A DNA stretch of 64,000 nucleotides from Diphasiastrum complanatum. Lineage: Eukaryota > Streptophyta > Lycopodiopsida > Lycopodiales > Lycopodiaceae. The DNA is taken from assembly GCA_029204225.1 (NCBI GenBank), contig MU832010.1, forward strand, positions 27,923-91,922, read 5' to 3'. A program made the position numbers and the translations under genes. Positions 10,804 through 20,172 of this stretch are shown here, piece by piece (position 1 is the first letter of the stretch; the number at the start of each line of letters is the position of its first letter). A model generated the notes under the pieces. The model did no database searches. It was not told where the DNA came from and saw only the letters and a list, made by a program, of their open reading frames with translations.

Positions 10804-11780
10804 CAGGGCTTCAGGGACACTTTGTCCGGTCGAGATCTGAAAACTAGGAGATGTTTCGGAGCCCCCGTGCTGGTACGCAAAATTTCGACATCATTTTGTA
10901 GCGTGTTGAAGTAGTGCCACAAGTAATTAGTAAGTTGTTGAAGTTCATTCGGGGAGAAACCGATCTCATCAACCGAGTCACAGTAGTGTATAGGTCTTGT
11001 GGTTTTCTGTAGTGAATGACACAATTTTGCATAAGTAGTTAGTAAGCTGTTGAAGTTCATCCGGGGGGGGAACCCATCTCATCATATAAGTCTTAGACAT
11101 AGTAGTGTGTCGGTCTTGTGGTTTCCCGTCTCGAGAGCTTGTCACTCTTCTGGTGAGCCCCAATTTCCCCCAGAGACTTCTGCTCCTGAGAGCTTGTCAC
11201 TCTTTTGGTGAGCGTTCACCTCTCCCCAATCCTCTGGTGAGCATTCACTTCCTTGAGACGGTCACTAATGCACCCTAAACCCTAAACCAGTAATATGTTT
11301 GCCATACAAACCATCATCTTCACTCGAAACCACTCTCAGATCTTTCTTTGCCGCTTTTTTGGAGCTTAGTTCCCAATGAAGGTTCGTAATAATTTATGAA
11401 CTGCTCATTAGCCATGGTTGTTTAGTAATATCTCAGTTATGAGAGGCATGGCCCAGTGCTTAGGTCTGTTGCAGATTTTTTTGCAAATTTTTTTGGTACC
11501 GTTTTCCTATTTTTTAACAGGAGGGGGCAGGTGGGTGCCAGACACCCTCTGATAATTAATTCCGGGGGAAAAACAAGGGCCATAAATTGCTTTTACTTTG
11601 CTTTTGGGATAGGGGACAGTGTAGGCAGGTGCCTATATTTTCTTCTTTTTTTTTGGAAAAAAAAATTTGCAAAAAATCGGACGCGGACGCGCCTTCTTTT
11701 TTTTTGGAAAAAAAAATTTGCAAAAAATCGGACGCGGACGCACCCTTGGCGCGTCCGCGTCCGCCATCCGCTTCCTTAGC
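10804..11780. repeat. Unclassified dispersed repeat (Rep-1), copy 1
   Basis: About 1 kb that recurs at 44353-45395. Both copies begin GGGCTTCAGGGACACTTTG. Both contain a unit of roughly 115 bp with AAGTAATTAGTAAGTTGTTG or close variants, repeated twice, and GGTACCGTTTTCCTATTTTT followed by ACACCCTCTGATAATT. Both end at GC-rich CGTCCGCGTCC and CCGCTTCCTTAG. In copy 1 a 50-55 bp T9GGA9TTTGC..GGACGCGGACGC unit is duplicated (about 11646-11690 and 11697-11741). It reads open on the minus strand (NELQQLTNYLW), but no family is recognised. It may be part of a hAT element or an independent non-autonomous element. Confidence 0.7.
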
Positions 11781-11959
11781 ACCAGAGAAACAATCCTATT
11801 GACAATCATAAAATTCAAAAAAGGGTTTTAGTTTATTTCATCCATTTAACACCCATCCTTAATCTCATAGAATTTGGTGGGTAAAGAAATACCTGTGATA
11901 GCACTCGCAAGGCCAGCTTTTGTAGAGCTGGGCAGATCCACACAAGGAATTGGGATTGA

Positions 11960-12300
11960 CAACCAATGTTTCATCGAAACGCATTTTGAACAAAGAAACA
12001 CGTTTGAAACGCCCCGTTCGAAACAAGCCCATTTCACAACGCATTTTTTACGTTCGAACCGACTGTTAAAAAACGCAAATTTTTTTGACTCGAAGCGACC
12101 ATATACAACTTCTCCTCTTGAAATTGCATTCTCTAGAGCATTCTCGTGAAATTAAATGTATCTACTTGGCACTAGTCTTTCTATGACATTTCTAAACTCC
12201 AAAAAACCCATTAAAACACATTTTCAAAAAAAAAACAAAAAATCCTAAAAATTTCCCGTTTCAAACGTGTTTCAAACACGTTTCGAAACGAGACTCAAAA
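11960..12300. repeat. GTTTCGAAACG-type motif cluster
   Basis: Interspersed CATCGAAACGCATTTTG, AACACGTTTGAAACG, CGTTCGAAAC, TTTCAAACGTGTTTC and CACGTTTCGAAACG words on both strands. The cluster directly abuts a decayed hAT fragment and resembles the short cluster at 4140-4200 in hAT-1. Likely subterminal repeats of a hAT element. Confidence 0.5.
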
Positions 12301-12775
12301 AAATTTAGTAGATTGTAGTATGTACTCCTTAGATACTAGATTTCAGACTAGAGATTCTAGTAAGCACTAAGTTGTAACCTGCACATAGGAGAGCGTCCTC
12401 ATGAAGAATCTATAAACTTCCTTCTACTCTTGAAATACAAGTGGCATGTAACATTGATCTCATCAAGATTGACTTGCACAATTTTCATCACAATTCAGAT
12501 TCATAATTTACAATTCATGAATCACGATTTGCTTGAGACTTGAAAGTTGAGAAAGTTAGAACTTAGAACTACAAATCACAATTACATATTAGTTTTACTT
12601 GCATAGGCTGGAGAAGTCTTCATCTTGCTCAACAATTAGTGATGTGCACATACACCAACTTGTCCAACTGTGAAGTGTGGACTATTCCTCCACTTTGCTT
12701 GAATCAAAGAGTAGACACCCCAATTTCTCTCACAAAATGTAAGTAGCAAGCAATCATGCGAGAGGTTCCCAATTG
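12300..12775 (-). pseudogene. hAT transposase fragment (hAT-3), C-terminal exon relic
   Basis: The minus strand at about 12660-12760 is a decayed copy of the hAT-1 dimerisation exon at 437-739. Plus-strand words such as CACCAACTTGTCCAACTG, GAATCAAAGAGTAGACACC and CCAATTTCTCTCACA align with CACCAACCTCTCCAGCTG, GAATCAGAGAGAACACACT and CCAATTTCTCTCACA. The neighbouring AT-rich stretch (12300-12640) has the same CTAGACTTTAGTAG-type intron words. Stops and indels disrupt the frame. Confidence 0.55.
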
Positions 12776-12965
12776 CAAGTCTTTGTAATACGGGAACTGT
12801 TGAGAGTTTTCTGGAGCAGCCAGGGTTGTAGGAGGCCGCTTTCTACAGTGGGAACTTCAGTGCAAGTACTAAGTGGATCTTGGACAAGTGCTAGGACAGC
12901 CATACAGGGGGATAGTTTCAAATCCAGGAGCTGAGGGTTACTGAGCAAGTGCCTGCATACCCTAG

Positions 12966-13516
12966 TTGGATGAAAATCCTAGTTTACCTTCTGTGTATTA
13001 TTTCTATCCAGCTATGACTAGTCTTTCAAAGAGCATGTTGAGTGAAGCCAGCCGGCTTGATGGCACTAATTTTAGTGTTTGGAAAGTCAAGATCAAGAAC
13101 ATTCTTGAGGATAAAGAATGTTGGAAGCTTGCGACAGGTGAGGAGCCTGTTCCAACATCAGAACCTGAGCTCAAGGACTACATCAAGAGAGGGGAGAAGG
13201 CACACAAAATCATCAATATGTCTGTAAGGGATAATGTTATTGCTTTAATCAGGTTAGCCAAAGGGCCTAGAGATGCATGGCACATTCTTTGTGCATTGTA
13301 TGTAACAACAAATACAGCTAGACTTCTTTACTTGAAGAACAAGTTGTATACGCTCAGGATGGAGACAAGGGAGACAGTCACTGACCATCTTATTAAAATC
13401 CAGGATCTTAAATATCAGCTTTTTGTGCCTGGAGAGGCTATTGCTGACAAAGACTTGGTGCCAATAGTTCTGAATAGCTTGTCATATGCTTACCGAAACT
13501 TTGTTATGATGATATC
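12966..13516 (+). pseudogene. Ty1/copia gag N-terminal part (copia-1), interrupted by gypsy-1
   Basis: Encodes a UBN2/DUF4219-type copia capsid. Visible are LDGTNFSVWKVKIKNILEDK, then ATGEEP, VRDNVIALIRLAKGPRDAWH and YLKNKLYTLRMETRETVTDH. The ORF starts near 12966 (MDENPSLPSVYYF; an internal Met precedes TSLSKSMLSEAS) and runs to 13516, where the reading frame hits the gypsy-1 LTR (TGTTACGAGCTCGTG). Zinc knuckle, protease and integrase of this copia are absent. Its RT appears to resume at 19035-19080 and 25281, so this is the left flank of a nested insertion. Capsid identity is firm; linkage to that RT is inferred. Confidence 0.75.
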
Positions 13517-13790
13517 TGTTACGAGCTCGTGACCAGTGCCGAACCCTAGAGAACACAGATAGGTCAGATACCACAGTCCGGGTCGTGTCCAGCGTACACG
13601 ACCAACAGGGCAAGACAGTGTGAGTGGTGTGCCCCAGCACGGTCCATAGCCATGGCGGGCCTAACACAGTCTAGGGACCCTGTCAGCAGGATAGGGCCCC
13701 CAGTTGGGTCTCGCAGTTCTCAGAAAGAGCTAAGTCATCTTTCCTTTCCTTGTACAGTTGTAAATTAGTTTTTTTTGACTTTTTTCATCA
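13517..13790 (+). repeat. gypsy-1 LTR, plus orientation
   Basis: Starts TGTTACGAGCTCGTGACC directly after copia-1 gag. About 200 bp (to GTTGGGTCTCG near 13724) is an inverted match to 16190-16386. The outer part differs from the other copy, which suggests a deletion or replacement. The exact right end and primer-binding site are not identified. Confidence 0.75.
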
Positions 13791-13822
13791 GAAGTTAAGG
13801 TACCTCTCTTTCAGTTCCGAAA

Positions 13823-15890
13823 ATGACCACTCCTCAGGGACCTGATCAACCCCCGGAGAGAGGCTTCGACAAACTTGAAACAGAAGCCTTAGCTTACAGT
13901 AAAGGGAAAGAACCTATGGAAATGGAAGAACAGGAACAGTTCGCCGAAGAACTCGACGAACTGGTTACCAAGGAGCAGTTTCTCCAGTTGGTAACAAAAG
14001 TGGATGAACTGAAGTTGGCATTAGCCAATTTCAAGTCCAGTGTGGACGACTCGTTCGTTGAACTCAAAAGCTTGATTTTGAGTTCTGCGAAAGGCAGCGT
14101 CCTCCACTTCTCAGTTATCCCCTTCCCCACTTCCATCAGTTTCGGGTGAGACTTTACGGTCTCACCCCAGTGTCTTTAAAGATTTAAAGCCTCCTACTTT
14201 TAATGGGGAAGAGAAGGATAGAAATGCAGACATTCTACAAACCTTCCTCAGCAAATGGAAGAACATTCATACTCTTAAACATACCCCTGACCATTTGCAA
14301 GCTATTGAGGCCAGTCTTTCCTCAGGGCCCATGGCCTATAAGTGGTGGTTAAATCTCCAGGAGACTGGGCAGACTCCCCGGTCATGGAAAGCTTTTGAAG
14401 AAGCCTTCCTAAGAGAATTCCTACTGAAAATGAACTTGATTGAGCTTCGCCCAGATCAGTCATGTCGAATTCTGAGAACAGCATCTGTTTTGAATCCTTG
14501 ACCATATTGACATTGTTGTTGAAGAGCAACGTATCATCAACATACAAGGTGATGATAATGAAGGATTGCAGCACTAACTTTGAATAAACGTTGTAATCAG
14601 TAGTGCTTGGTTTAAATCCTTGTTCAATGAGGAATGTGTTGATCCTCTGAAACGAAGCTCTGGCAGACTGTTTCAAGCCTTACAGTGCTTTATGGAGTTT
14701 ACAGACATGATTCTTCATGCCTTCCAGAACGTATCCTTCGGGCTGGATCATGTAGATATCAGAACAGTAATGCACAAGTCCCTCATCCAATATATCTCGC
14801 AATATCGAGAAGCAATTTTAAAGATTAAAAATATGGATGATTATCAGAAAATTAGGGGATTTGTCCGTGGCCTCAAAGATGAATATAAAGTAGAGGTCCA
14901 GAGAAACTCGCCTACTACCCTTGAGCAAGCTCTCAGATATGCTCAAATCTATGATGATTCAGTGGGTAGGAAGAGGGCGAGACAGCAGCCACTTTCTGAG
15001 CAGCCTCCTCAGAAAGACTTTCAATTTAAAAAGAAATTTTTAAAAAGAAAGAATCAAGATAAATTTATAAGTGAAGCTCCTCAGAAACGCCCTTCACTCA
15101 TACAGCCCTTAAAACCAGATGATTTTGAGAAAGCCAAACAAGAACGTTTGTGCTTTGTGTGTATGGGCAAGGGACACACAGTCAGACAGTGTCCCAAGGG
15201 GCCTTTCACTAAAAAAGATAAGAAAGATAAGAAACAAGTTCATCTTGTTCAGACTGTAAGTTTTCCCAGTGACTCGGCAGCTTCCGAGATCAAAGTGTAT
15301 CATGAAGATCATGAACACTGTTGCCAGCTGACCTCTACAATGCTAGCGAGACCCTTTAGCTTTGGGCTGCATGACCTAGTACGTATGCATGGGAAAGTTG
15401 GTAACCAGTCAGTAAGAGTTATGGTTGATGATGGGGCAACCCATAATTTCATCAACTACACCCTGGTTAAAAAGCTTAAACTACCAGAAGTACCTAGTCA
15501 GCATAGGTACATAGTTTCATTAGCTAAGGGTGAAGATAAAAAAATATGGGAAACTATGGTTAGTATTTTGAATCTTGGAATTCAGGGGTACCAAGATGAA
15601 ATAAACTTTCAGATAATGCACCTGGATCGCACAGATATTGTTCTCGGGAGAGATTGGCTCTACAGTTTAGGACCTTCCCTCCACAGAAACTATCAGGAGA
15701 ACACCCTCAGCTTTCAGCATAAAGGCCGAGAGATCCAGTTGCATGGGGAGCATGATGTTCCCAACAGTCCTATGGTCTGCAGTTCAGAGCTCTGTCAGTT
15801 AATCGAAGACGAAGACCATCAGGTATTTTTATGTGACTTTCAGTTTATTCCTGAAGTTTCTATTTCAAGTTCTATAAAGCAGAAAATCAG
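13823..15890 (+). pseudogene. gypsy-1 gag and aspartic protease, interrupted
   Basis: The gag N-terminus (MTTPQGPDQPPERGFDKLE) has a heptad-like acidic segment and breaks near 14149. The capsid core continues in another frame (KWWLNLQETGQTPRSWKAFE). It is interrupted at about 14455-14775 by an antisense copia fragment and resumes at LIQYISQYREAILKIKNMDD. A CCHC zinc knuckle (CFVCMGKGHTVRQC) follows near 15150. The retropepsin region near 15420 reads VMVDDGATHNFIN, where DDG stands in place of the usual D-S/T-G, then IVLGRDWLYSLG. The frame ends near 15890 where another copia scrap begins. RT is not downstream but inverted at 18205-19032. Confidence 0.8.
14455..14775 (-). pseudogene. Ty1/copia RT fragment inserted antisense in gypsy-1 gag
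   Basis: The minus strand reads IYMIQPEGYVLEGMKNHVCK, KALxGLKQSARAS (stop at x), STTDYNVYSKL and LYVDDTLLFNN, which are consecutive copia RT blocks including the YVDD catalytic box. The first part of the long plus-strand frame starting at 14620 is only the antisense of this. It splits the gypsy-1 capsid. Confidence 0.8.
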
Positions 15891-16090
15891 TAGTTTTTTG
15901 CTTCTTCTTAGAAGCAAAAGCATGCCCTAGGAAATCCTCCCTCTTGGAGAGATTAGCTCTCCTCATCTCCTCATGCAACAAGAGACCATATACCTCTTCA
16001 TAGGTAGGAATTTTGTCCCTCACAGATATTGTAATAGATCCTAACACCACAGTAGGGCAAACACTGACTGATCCACCCAACCTTGCCTAC
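15890..16090 (-). pseudogene. Ty1/copia gag fragment, antisense
   Basis: The minus strand reads KIPTYEEVYGLLLHEEMRRA and NLSKREDFLGHAF. This resembles the stretch of copia capsid before the zinc knuckle (a VxGLLLxEE-type block). It fills the junction between the plus-strand protease half and the inverted LTR of gypsy-1. Confidence 0.5.
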
Positions 16091-16099
16091 CCCCTGATA

Positions 16100-16387
16100 T
16101 AGAGTAAGCCCCTCCTAGCCCAGTGTGAGGACTGGTAGCATGCAACTGCCAAGTGTCGGCCACGTGTCACTGACGTGGCCGACTGCACGTCGAGACCCAA
16201 CTGGGGGCCCTATCCTGCTGACAGGGTCCCTAGATTGTGTTAGGCCCGCCATGGCTATGGACCGTGCTGGGGCACACTACTCACACTGTCTAGCCCTGTT
16301 GGTCGTGTACGCTGGACACGACCCTGACTGTGGTATCTGACCTATCTGTGTTCTCTAGGGTTCGGCACTGGTCACGAGCTCGTAACA
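16100..16387 (-). repeat. gypsy-1 LTR, minus orientation, with polypurine tract
   Basis: On the minus strand AAGGGGGAGGGAG (polypurine tract, about 16388-16400) is followed by TGTTACGAGCTCGTGACC, directly after the integrase stop. The following ~200 bp match the plus-strand LTR at 13517. Further in lies CTCTATATCAGGGG near 16095, a TATA-like box. The inner end is approximate. Confidence 0.75.
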
Positions 16388-16398
16388 CTCCCTCCCCC

Positions 16399-17405
16399 TT
16401 AAGAACCGTCTTGGTCCTCTAAGACAAAGTCTGGAAAAATCTTGCAAAGGACGCTGCCTCTTTCCCAAGTGGCATTCTCAACAGGCTGATCATTCCACTT
16501 AACCAGATATTCTCGGTATAGAGTATGACGAGTCTGCGTCTCTCTACTATCAAGAATCTCCTCTTGTTCATGTGGAGGTTGCTGAGAATCCAATGGGAGA
16601 ACTAGAACACTGTCCCCTACCAGATTTTCTGATCTGGCTAAGGCTTTTCGTAACTGACTTACATGAAAAACTGGAAAAACCTTACTGCTGTGTGGGAGTT
16701 CTAGTTCATAGGTGACCTCGCCTAGTCTCCTACTGATAGTAAAGGGACCACAATACCTTGGAGACAACTTAGCACACACTCCTGATTTGAGGGTTTTAGA
16801 GTCAACTGGAACTCTCAAGTAGACTTTCTCACCAACGGAAAACTGCACATCCCGTCTGTGTGGATCTGCATAATGCCTGGCTCGATCCTGGGACTGCCTA
16901 ATGCTACGCTTAGCATGTTCTATCATCTGGTTTAGGTCCTCTAAAAAGTTTCTGGCTGCTTCAACTTTTTCTTGTTTAAACCCTACAGCTGTGGGTGAGC
17001 GTGGCTGAAAACCATACATCAGCATAAATGGGCTGTATCCCGTAGCTGAATGTTTGGTACTGTTGTAAGCAAACTCTAATATTGAGAGATATTCCTCCCA
17101 ATTAGTCTGCTTCTTGCTGACGTATGCACAAAGCATATCCTCCAGCACCTGATTTACCCTCTCTGTTTGACCGTCCGTATGTGGATGGTCGATGGTACTC
17201 ATATTAAGTTTAGTATGGAGATGATGGAATACTGCCCTCCAAAAATTCCCACTAAACTTACCGTCCCGGTCGCTGACTATGCCGGAAGGTAGACCGAACA
17301 ATTTAAATAGTCCGTCTACAAACAACCTCGCTAACTCTGGAGCTCTAACGGTTGTTTTGGTCGGAATGAAATGAGCCATTTTGGTCAGACGGTCAACTGT
17401 GACCC
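16399..17405 (-). pseudogene. gypsy-1 integrase core and C-terminal chromodomain
   Basis: The minus strand reads VTVDRLTKMAHFIP (first Asp of the DDE triad), then GIVSDRDGKFSGNFW (second Asp) and HPHTDGQTERVNQVLEDM with the catalytic Glu region. The GPFTISRRLGEVTYELELP block and a chromodomain-like end (EYLVKWNDQPVENATWE) follow, stopping at 16399. The HHCC zinc finger is missing because a short hAT-derived sequence replaces it upstream. The chromodomain places it in the chromovirus branch. Confidence 0.85.
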
Positions 17406-17435
17406 ATATAGCGTCATTACCCGAGTCTCTCCAGC

Positions 17436-17505
17436 GTTTTGAGCTGGACCCTGCCAGGTATAACTTTTTTCCTTCTCACCATTCTTACTTCCATTTCGCA
17501 ATCTG
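17436..17505 (+). other. hAT exon/intron-junction sliver inside gypsy-1
   Basis: GAGCTGGACCCTGCCAGGTA and the following CTTTTTTCCTTCTCACCAT closely match the hAT-2 exon end and intron start at about 42640-42705 (ACCTGGACCGGGCCAGGTAA, CTTTTTCCATCTCACCAT). It replaces the stretch between RNase H and integrase and probably reflects filler DNA captured during repair. Confidence 0.6.
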
Positions 17506-18100
17506 TCGTCGTATACTCGGACTCATCATCATCCTCAACGAAAGCTGCCGTATTCTTGGATGAACTGGCACCAGCTCCGGGAACTGGTTCTGGAGTCTGT
17601 AACTGTCTGCTCTGGACTGAGTTCCAGATAGTAGAGAAGAATGCATCATGCTGGCACTCCCCTCTCAAGGACTCGAGTTTTTCATTACGAATCTGAGTAA
17701 AACTCAGCTCGTTTATCATAGGCATTCTGCTAAGGGCATCTGCTACTGTATTAAATTTCCCCCGTCTATATCTGATAGACATATCAAACTTGCATCAACT
17801 CTGCCCAACGAGCTTTCCGACCTCTAAGCTCAGGTTGATTGCAAAGGTATCTGAGATTAACATGGTCTGTCAGGACCTCAAAGTTGGCACCATGCAAATA
17901 ATGCCTCCAAGTCTTAAGGGCATGGACTATAGAAAAGAGTTTCTTTTCATAGGCACTGTACCTAGTATGAGCTGGCTCGAGTTTTTTACTCTCGAACGCA
18001 ACTAGTCGTCCACTCCGAGTTAGCACAACACCAACTACAAAGTCGCTAGTATCTGTTTCAACCACAAATGGCTGATTGGGGTCGACGACTTTTAGAACTG
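17506..18100 (-). pseudogene. gypsy-1 RNase H domain
   Basis: The minus strand reads LVVETDTSDFVVGVVLTRSG, LVAFESKKLEPAHTRYSAYE, LKTWRHYLHGANFEVLTDHV and, in the adjoining frame, MSIRYRRGKFNTVADALSRM. This is the standard gypsy RNase H order ending at the VADALSR motif. A frameshift separates 17784 and 17782. The tail beyond ADALSR is linker and then the hAT sliver. Confidence 0.85.
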
Positions 18101-18204
18101 GTGCTGTAGCTAAGGCTGTTTTAAGAGCATCAAAGCTCTCCTGCTGTGCGGACTCCCAAATGAACTGTCATGGGAACTACTATCTGAGCATATTCCTTGA
18201 CAAA

Positions 18205-19032
18205 TCATCTGTAATATCCCGCCAAACCAAGAAAGATCTGAAGTTCCAAAATATTCTGAGGTCTCAGCCAACTGAGTATGGCTTTAACCTTATTCGGGTC
18301 CATCTTAATCCCATCTGACGAGATAATGTGACCCAAATATGCTACTTCTTCAACGAAGAATTCACATTTGGATTGTTTAGCATAAAGCTTATGCTTTGTG
18401 AGCAGTCGAAACACCTTTCTGAGGTGTTTTAGATGCTCCTTCCTCGTTTTGCTGTAGACGAGGATGCCATCTAAAAATACGACTACAAACTTACCCAAGT
18501 ATGGTCTGAGGACACTGTTCATCAAGGTCATAAAGGTAGCTGGAGCATTAGTGAGCCCAAATGGCATCACCTTAAACTCATAATGACCATGACGAGTCCT
18601 AAAAGCTTTTTTCGAGACATCTTCCGACTTTATGCGGACTTGATGATATCCCGATCTGAGGTCTATTTTACTGAAAAACTTAGCCCCGTCGAGTTGATCA
18701 AACAACTCGTCTGCCAAAGGCATAGGATATTTATTCTTAATTGTGACTTTATTGAGGGCTCTGTAATCTACGCAAAGATGCATAGACCCCTCTTTCTTTT
18801 TCACCAATAGGACTGGTGAGGCCCATGGTGAACTACTGGTCTGAATTTGGCCTTTCCCAAGATAATCTGTTAACTGCCTAGTTATTTCTTCATCCTCGGT
18901 TCGGCTGACCCGATATGGAGGTTTAGAAACAGGTGCTGTACCTGGTACTAGGTTTATTACATGATCTACCTCTCTGCTAGGTGGTAAACCATTTGGCAAA
19001 TCTTCAGGAAAAACATCTTTAAATTTAGACAA
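18205..19032 (-). pseudogene. gypsy-1 reverse transcriptase, catalytic box mutated
   Basis: The minus-strand frame covers the RT fingers and palm: [90 protein letters not shown] and [13 protein letters not shown]. The last is the YxDD box with the second Asp changed to Gly. It ends FLGLAGYYR before a stop. RNase H follows in a different frame after about 140 bp of damaged sequence. The RT begins at 19032, next to resumed copia-1 sequence. Confidence 0.88.
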
Positions 19033-19034
19033 TA

Positions 19035-19080
19035 AAGTTTAAGGTTGGTTTTTAGCATTGGCTGCATTTTATGATTGGGA
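19035..19080 (+). pseudogene. copia-1 RT, short left piece (WFLALAAFYDWE)
   Basis: GGTTGGTTTTTAGCATTGGC and onward translates WFLALAAFYDW and is cut by the gypsy-2 LTR at 19081. The sentence resumes at 25281 (VHQRDVKSAFLNG). Together they form the usual copia RT block LAAxxDWEVHQxDVKxAFLNG. The last five bases, TGGGA, are the duplicated target site. Confidence 0.85.
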
Positions 19081-19497
19081 AGTTATGGACTCGGCTCATT
19101 ACATTCGCCGCGTCCATTTACATTTACAATTACTTTACTTTATGCATAAGCAGGCCTTGGGCCCTTTTTTATTCATTAGTGACATTCAGACTATATGGTT
19201 GGCCTTTGGCCTTATTATTCATTATTAGGCCATTTGGACATATTACTGGAGAGTGGGGGCCTTCTTGGAGGGCGCACTATTATCCCTCCCAGTTGGGCCC
19301 TAGCCACTGGAAGCTTCCTTTTAGGGCTTCCTCTTGGCTATAAGTAGGGAAACTGTGTCATTTGTCATTCAGCTGATGATATTGATCTCTCTCTTTAGCC
19401 TCCTTAATCTCTCTCTTTCCTGCTTTCTAGGGTTAAGTCTTGCTTATGTGATGCTTTCATAGCTTAATTCTAGATCAGCTGTGGCTCTATTCGTAAC
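19081..19497 (+). repeat. gypsy-2 5' LTR
   Basis: Begins AGTTATGGACTCGGC and ends CTCTATTCGTAAC. The termini are AGTTA/GTAAC (inverted GTTA..TAAC) rather than TG..CA. A TATA-like GGCTATAAGTAGGG lies at about 19337, followed by CT-rich DNA, so transcription probably starts shortly after. Confidence 0.92.
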
Positions 19498-19498
19498 T

Positions 19499-19510
19499 TG
19501 GTATCAGAGC
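19499..19510 (+). other. Primer-binding site of gypsy-2 (initiator tRNA-Met)
   Basis: TGGTATCAGAGC, one base after the 5' LTR. This is the common plant LTR-retrotransposon primer-binding site, complementary to the 3' end of initiator methionine tRNA. Confidence 0.92.
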
Positions 19511-20172
19511 ACTTTTCTGAGCACAATCTGAAATTTTTTCTTTGCTGCCTTGCCTTGCTCCTCCATCGCTGTTCCTACAGCTCCATTACCGTTTTGACAG
19601 CCCTGTTCCATCGCTGCTCCTCCACTCCTTCCTGCCCAGCGTTCCCCCTGTTTTGTCCCCTCTTTTCTTTGCTGCCCAACGCTCCTCTTCCGTTCCATCG
19701 CTGTCCCTGCCTTCCGACCTATCACTTTTGTCTGATATTTTTCCAGTTTGCAGCCATCTTCCACAGTTAGTTCCCTGACTGTCCAGCGCCCATCCTCATC
19801 CAAAAACTACCCAATTCCGACATCATTTGCTATTCCAAACAGCTAAAATTCTTCAACCTGTAAATCGCTGCCTTAGCACTCCCAACTTGTCACTTTTGCC
19901 TTTTTTTTTCTCCAATTCCAGCCATCTTTTACAGCTTATCAAAAGGCTGTCGCGCGCTCATTCTCCACCACATTTTCAGGAATTCTGACTCCGTTTACTC
20001 TTTCAAATTCACATTGTATCCCTGGCTGTCCAGCGCATTTTTACAGCTTCTCCATTGTTCATTGCTGTCTGTTTTTTTTTCAGTTGTGATAATATTGGTC
20101 GTAATAGGCTAATTTGGGGTGACGACAAGAGTCCGCTCCCTCAAGTTTTCGTCTATTCCTTCCACTATCATT

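Larger units (their letters stand above)
13517..19034. mobile_element. Ty3/gypsy chromovirus (gypsy-1), rearranged: gag-protease on plus strand, RT-RNaseH-integrase-LTR inverted
   Basis: The left half is plus-strand: LTR 13517-13790, gag and protease 13823-15890. The right half is minus-strand: LTR (about 16100-16387), polypurine tract, integrase, RNase H, and RT ending at 19032. The protease part stops just before where RT should begin, and the inverted RT part begins right there ([14 protein letters not shown]). The two halves are therefore complementary, as expected if the 3' half of one element was inverted. Copia fragments (14455-14775, 15890-16090) and a hAT sliver (17436-17505) are stitched in. 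The element lies inside copia-1. Confidence 0.75.

Noticed and set aside
10356-11060. 234-aa minus-strand frame with NELQQLTNYLWHYFNTLQ
   Set aside because: It runs through Rep-1, a GT/GA microsatellite and GC-rich repeat DNA. The coding-like unit is a tandem repeat that is broken in copy 2. No family was recognised, so it is reported as a repeat only.
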